8,425 nucleotides of DNA from Erysipelotrichaceae bacterium (lineage in GTDB: Bacteria; Bacillota_I; Bacilli_A; Erysipelotrichales; Erysipelotrichaceae). Positions 5,373 to 8,425 of the stretch are shown here, one piece after another. How positions within the stretch are numbered: the first letter of the stretch is position 1; each line of letters opens with the position of its first letter. Under the pieces are notes generated by a model. The model was given only the letters and a program-made list of their open reading frames with translations. It did no database searches and was not told where the DNA came from. The position numbers and the translations under genes are program-made. The stretch lies in contig JAEDOA010000062.1 of NCBI GenBank assembly GCA_016302195.1, forward strand, positions 1 through 8,425. Reading direction: 5' to 3'.

Positions 5373-7139
5373 ATGAATATACCTTTAGAAGTTATTAATG
5401 ATATTAAAAATAAAGCTAGAATTGAAGAGATTATCGGCTCTTTTATCCCAATAATCAAGGCAGGGCATAACTATAAAGCAATATGCCCTTTCCATCAGGA
5501 TAGTAATCCATCGCTTCAAATCAATGTAGATAAGCAAATCTTCAAATGTTTTTCCTGCCCAAAAGAAAACAAGAGCGCAGGTGATGTCTTTGCTTTTGTA
5601 AAACTTTACAAAAAAGTATCTTATTTGGAGGCTGTAAAGATTGTTGGCCAAATGATAGGCTATAATTATAACTTTTCTAGTGAATCTTCTTTTAAATTTC
5701 AGGAAACAGTTTACCATAAGATAATCAAAGATACTGTTTTGTTTTGTCAAAATGAGATTAATTCGGCTGATGCAAAAGAAGTAAGAGATTATCTTAGTGC
5801 TAGAGGTATAGATAATGATACAATTAGAAACTTTTCAATAGGTTATAATCCAAAGAATAACCGATTGTACAAATACTTAAGCGCAAAAGGATATCAGGAC
5901 AGTCAGCTAATAGCAGCCAATGTTGCTAGAATGACTGAAAAAGGAATGGCCGATGTTTTCTTTGACCGTATTATGATTCCTATATATGATCAATACAATC
6001 ATCCTATTGCCTTTACAGCTAGAACTATCAATAAGAATATTGATAGTAAATATATTAATAGTACTGATACAGAAATTTTTAAAAAAGGAGATACACTATA
6101 CAATCTTAATAAAGCACTAAACTCTATTAAGGAAAATAAATTTGTTATTGTGGCAGAGGGACCAATGGATGTTATCGCCTTCAGCAAGGCAAATTTTGCT
6201 AATGTAGTCTGTTCCTTAGGAACCAATTTAACGGATAGACAGTTATTGTTACTAAAAAAATACACTAATAGAATATTATTTGCTTATGATGGCGATAAAG
6301 CAGGCCAATCAGCTATCTTGCGAGGTGGCAAAATGGCAATTAATAGTTCTATGGAAGTATTAGTAATCAATAATAATACTGATTATGATCCGGACGAAGT
6401 TTATCGAAAATATGGTCAGCAAGCATTAGCAAAAATGATCAATAACCCTATTAACTGGATGGATTTCATTTTTGATTATTATCAAAAAGAATATGATTTA
6501 GACAATAATAGTCAAAAAAAGGACTTTACTAATAGTCTATTGGAACAAATTAACTTGTTGTCAGATCCATTAGATAAAGACAGCTGTCTTAAAAGATTAT
6601 CGGAAATAACAGGTTATTCTAGAAGTGTACTTTCAAAAGAAACAGGAAATAGTACTTTAAAAAACAATAGAAATTACAATGAATCAAAAAAGTATTATTC
6701 CGGAAAGCAGCTATGTCAAAGAAATATTTTGAAACAATTAATGTTATCAGCTAACAATGGAGAGCTATTTCAGGATGAGATGATCCAACTACCTGATGAA
6801 CAATACAACAAATATGTTTCCTTGATTATTAACAATTACTTAGAGAACAAGACATTTAAGATAGCTACTTTGGCAAATCAGTTAGATGATAATGATTATT
6901 CATTTTTATTGGATATATTTGCTGATAAAACACTTGTTGAAACAGCTAATTCCCAACTATTGTTAGATTGCTGTAATCAGCTAAGAATATATGAAATTGA
7001 ACAACAGAAAAATCAATTAATCAAACAAATTGAGACAACAACCGATCAACTTCTTAAGGATAAGTATTCCAGTAAGTATATGGAATTACAGAAGAGTATT
7101 ATTGATTTAAGAAGAAAACTAACAAGTAAGGAGGTATAG
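5373..7139 (+). CDS. dnaG: DNA primase
   Basis: DnaG makes RNA primers at the replication fork together with the replicative helicase. The 588 residues fit the family (about 580-630). Domains in order are the CHC2 zinc ribbon with Cys38, His41, Cys59 and Cys62 (ICPFHQDSNPSLQI, FKCFSC), the RNA polymerase core, and the Toprim fold with AEGPMDVIAF (261-270), SLGTNLTD (281-288) and AYDGDKAG (304-311). Metal-binding candidates are Glu262, Asp306 and Asp308. A divergent helicase-binding C-terminal domain follows from about 440. After the second zinc Cys pair the chain reads CPKENKSAGDVF, several residues longer than the usual CGxGG(N/D)VF. A Shine-Dalgarno AGGAAG (5362-5367) overlaps the glyS stop. 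rpoD follows after 3 nt. Confidence 0.96.
   Translation: MNIPLEVINDIKNKARIEEIIGSFIPIIKAGHNYKAICPFHQDSNPSLQINVDKQIFKCFSCPKENKSAGDVFAFVKLYKKVSYLEAVKIVGQMIGYNYNFSSESSFKFQETVYHKIIKDTVLFCQNEINSADAKEVRDYLSARGIDNDTIRNFSIGYNPKNNRLYKYLSAKGYQDSQLIAANVARMTEKGMADVFFDRIMIPIYDQYNHPIAFTARTINKNIDSKYINSTDTEIFKKGDTLYNLNKALNSIKENKFVIVAEGPMDVIAFSKANFANVVCSLGTNLTDRQLLLLKKYTNRILFAYDGDKAGQSAILRGGKMAINSSMEVLVINNNTDYDPDEVYRKYGQQALAKMINNPINWMDFIFDYYQKEYDLDNNSQKKDFTNSLLEQINLLSDPLDKDSCLKRLSEITGYSRSVLSKETGNSTLKNNRNYNESKKYYSGKQLCQRNILKQLMLSANNGELFQDEMIQLPDEQYNKYVSLIINNYLENKTFKIATLANQLDDNDYSFLLDIFADKTLVETANSQLLLDCCNQLRIYEIEQQKNQLIKQIETTTDQLLKDKYSSKYMELQKSIIDLRRKLTSKEV
7128..7135 (+). promoter_or_regulatory. Ribosome binding site deciding the rpoD start
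   Basis: AAGGAGGT, a full anti-16S match, ends 7 nt before ATG 7143. The adjacent in-frame TTG at 7140 is only 4 nt away, so the ATG is preferred. The site lies inside the last codons of dnaG. Confidence 0.85.
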
Positions 7140-7142
7140 TTG

Positions 7143-8321
7143 ATGAGTGGAAAAAAAGTTAAGACAATAGAAGAAATTAAGAATGAATTGCTGGAAAAAA
7201 CTGAAAAATGTGAACAGATTACTCAGGATGAGGTTATGAAGCAACTTGAGGATTTGAATTTAACAGATGATCAGCAGGATAGCTTTATGGAATGGGCAAG
7301 GGATAATGGTGTCATTATGGAAGAAGAACTTGCCGAAGAAATATTAGAAGAAGATGAAGTTTTAATCGATGACGAATTATCAGACTCAGATTCTGATGGA
7401 GAAGATATTTCCATTCCTGATTATTCCTCAGTTGATGAGCAGGATGAAGAAAAATATAAGGAATATGCTGATCTTTCATCAGGTAAAGTATATGATAACG
7501 TTAAGATTTATCTAAAAAGCATCGGAAAAGTTCCACTATTAAAAACTGAGCAGGAAAAGGAAATCGCCAAAAGAATACAGGCTGGTGATCAGGATGCTAA
7601 AGATGAACTAATCGAAGCCAACCTAAGATTGGTTGTTGCTATAGCGAAAAAGTATGTTGGCAGAGGCTTACAATTCCTTGATTTGATTCAAGAGGGTAAC
7701 CTAGGCTTAGTAAAAGCAGTTGACAAGTTTGACTATACTAAAGGATTCAAGTTTTCTACTTACGCAACCTGGTGGATTAGACAGGCAATAACAAGAGCCA
7801 TAGCAGACCAGGCAAGAACCATCCGTATTCCAGTACATATGGTTGAAACAATAAATAAGCTAACAAGGGTACAAAGACAGCTGGTACAGGAATTGGATAG
7901 AGAACCTACGGCTGAAGAAATTGCCGAAAGACTTGGTAACATTTCTGCTGAAAAAGTTAGAGAAATTCAAAAGATTTCAATGGAACCTGTATCAATGGAA
8001 ACCCCAATAGGTGAGGAAGATGATTCTCATTTGGGAGATTTCATCGAAGATAAACATGCTTTATCTCCTGATGAATATGCTACTAACGAATTGTTAAAAG
8101 ATGAAATCAATAATGTACTAATGATGCTTACTGAAAGAGAAAGAAAAGTAATTCAATTGCGTTTTGGTTTAATTGATGGTAGAGCTAGAACTCTTGAAGA
8201 AGTAGGCAAGGTGTTTGGGGTAACTAGGGAAAGAATTAGACAAATTGAAGCTAAGGCACTTAGAAAACTAAAACATCCAACCAAAAGTAAAAGACTTAAG
8301 GATTTTGTAGATAAATTATAA
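7143..8321 (+). CDS. rpoD: Primary RNA polymerase sigma factor (sigma-70/SigA)
   Basis: This is the housekeeping sigma factor, directing RNA polymerase to promoters like the one at 225-253. The 392 residues contain a region 1.1-like N-terminus (about 5-60), a highly acidic linker (about 58-105), and region 1.2 from VYDNVKIYLKSIGKVPLL (116-133). Region 2 includes EANLRLVVAIAKKY (158-171), the core-binding DLIQEGNLGLVKAVDKFD (180-197) and the -10 recognition helix YATWWIRQAITRAIADQ (207-223). Region 3 spans about 230-310. Region 4 has the helix-turn-helix LEEVGKVFGVTRERIRQIEAKALRKLK (351-377). A consensus Shine-Dalgarno selects ATG 7143. The gene is last in the operon and is followed by a strong terminator. 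Complete regions 1.1 to 4.2 mark it as the primary rather than an alternative sigma factor. Confidence 0.97.
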   Translation: MSGKKVKTIEEIKNELLEKTEKCEQITQDEVMKQLEDLNLTDDQQDSFMEWARDNGVIMEEELAEEILEEDEVLIDDELSDSDSDGEDISIPDYSSVDEQDEEKYKEYADLSSGKVYDNVKIYLKSIGKVPLLKTEQEKEIAKRIQAGDQDAKDELIEANLRLVVAIAKKYVGRGLQFLDLIQEGNLGLVKAVDKFDYTKGFKFSTYATWWIRQAITRAIADQARTIRIPVHMVETINKLTRVQRQLVQELDREPTAEEIAERLGNISAEKVREIQKISMEPVSMETPIGEEDDSHLGDFIEDKHALSPDEYATNELLKDEINNVLMMLTERERKVIQLRFGLIDGRARTLEEVGKVFGVTRERIRQIEAKALRKLKHPTKSKRLKDFVDKL

Positions 8322-8350
8322 ATTTATTTATTATAGAATATGAATCAGAT

Positions 8351-8380
8351 AAAGGGGAAATTCGCATTTTCCCTTTTTGA
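8351..8380 (+). terminator. Rho-independent terminator after rpoD
   Basis: AAAGGGGAAA (8351-8360) pairs with TTTTCCCTTT (8367-8376): ten base pairs including one G-U wobble. A further T-A pair closes a TCGC tetraloop. The right arm runs into five T residues (8374-8378). It lies 30 nt after the rpoD stop and marks the end of the operon. Confidence 0.85.
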
Positions 8381-8386
8381 TTATTG

Positions 8387-8395
8387 TGTTAAAAT
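8387..8395 (+). promoter_or_regulatory. Extended -10 promoter for the next gene
   Basis: TGTTAAAAT matches an extended -10 (TGN followed by TATAAT with one mismatch). No -35 is seen at 16-18 nt upstream, where the terminator arm lies, so the TG extension would have to compensate. Counting from the -10, the start point falls at about 8402, which is the A of an ATG. Confidence 0.5.
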
Positions 8396-8401
8396 AGTCC
8401 C

Positions 8402-8425
8402 ATGGAAAATAAAGCACTATCTATG
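8402..8425 (+). CDS. Start of next gene, possibly trmK (partial)
   Basis: An ATG at 8402 opens a frame reading MENKALSM up to the window edge. Eight residues are too few to identify a family. In Bacillota the gene after sigA is commonly trmK (tRNA adenine-22 N1-methyltransferase), whose N-terminus often has a short Leu-Ser-x-Arg-Leu stretch. The visible LSM is compatible with that but does not prove it. No Shine-Dalgarno precedes the ATG, and the -10 element ends only 6 nt before it, so the mRNA may be leaderless. The alternative is that the true start lies beyond the window. Confidence 0.4.

Noticed and set aside
5385..5750. Minus-strand open frame of 121 codons
   Set aside because: It lies antisense within the conserved zinc-ribbon part of dnaG and has no homology I recognise; it is a shadow frame.
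1..8425. Search for mobile elements, CRISPR, toxin-antitoxin, defence or phage genes
   Set aside because: All identified genes are core housekeeping families in a conserved order. No transposase, integrase, repeat array or attachment duplication is visible.

Overview
This AT-rich window is a tightly packed block of housekeeping genes from a low-GC Gram-positive bacterium (Bacillota). All genes are on the + strand. The order rpsU, phoH, ybeY, cdd, era, recO, glyS, dnaG, rpoD (sigA), followed by the start of what may be trmK, is a compressed version of the conserved Bacillota cluster. The AT richness, the single-chain glycyl-tRNA synthetase and the loss of several genes usual in Bacillus suggest a reduced lineage near Erysipelotrichia or walled Mollicutes relatives. 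That placement is inference. All 14 Trp codons in the genes are TGG and none is TGA, so the standard bacterial code applies, not the Mycoplasma code.

Layout. Positions 1-224 hold no gene I can support, only ambiguous short frames and one inverted repeat. A near-consensus sigma-A promoter (225-253) drives rpsU (295-471). rpsU ends in a short terminator-like hairpin that includes its stop codon. A second candidate promoter (474-502) lies against that hairpin and precedes phoH, which starts at TTG 526. From phoH to rpoD the genes are separated by at most 55 bases or overlap: ybeY/cdd by 23 nt, cdd/era abutting, era/recO by 8 nt. They probably form one long transcript. A strong terminator (8351-8380) closes the operon after rpoD. 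A last extended -10 element sits exactly where it would start transcription at the A of the next gene's ATG (8402).

The genes work together in ribosome maturation and macromolecular synthesis. bS21, PhoH, YbeY and Era act around the small subunit and the 3' end of 16S rRNA. GlyRS charges tRNA-Gly. DnaG primes replication, RecO mediates recombinational repair, Cdd salvages pyrimidines, and RpoD is the primary sigma factor.

I found no mobile element, CRISPR array, toxin-antitoxin pair, defence system or clearly new system. The points worth a second look are the possible leaderless start at 8402, the missing genes (notably dgkA and pgpH), the glycyl-tRNA synthetase gene without room for a T-box, an insert beside the DnaG zinc ribbon, and the hairpin/promoter junction after rpsU.
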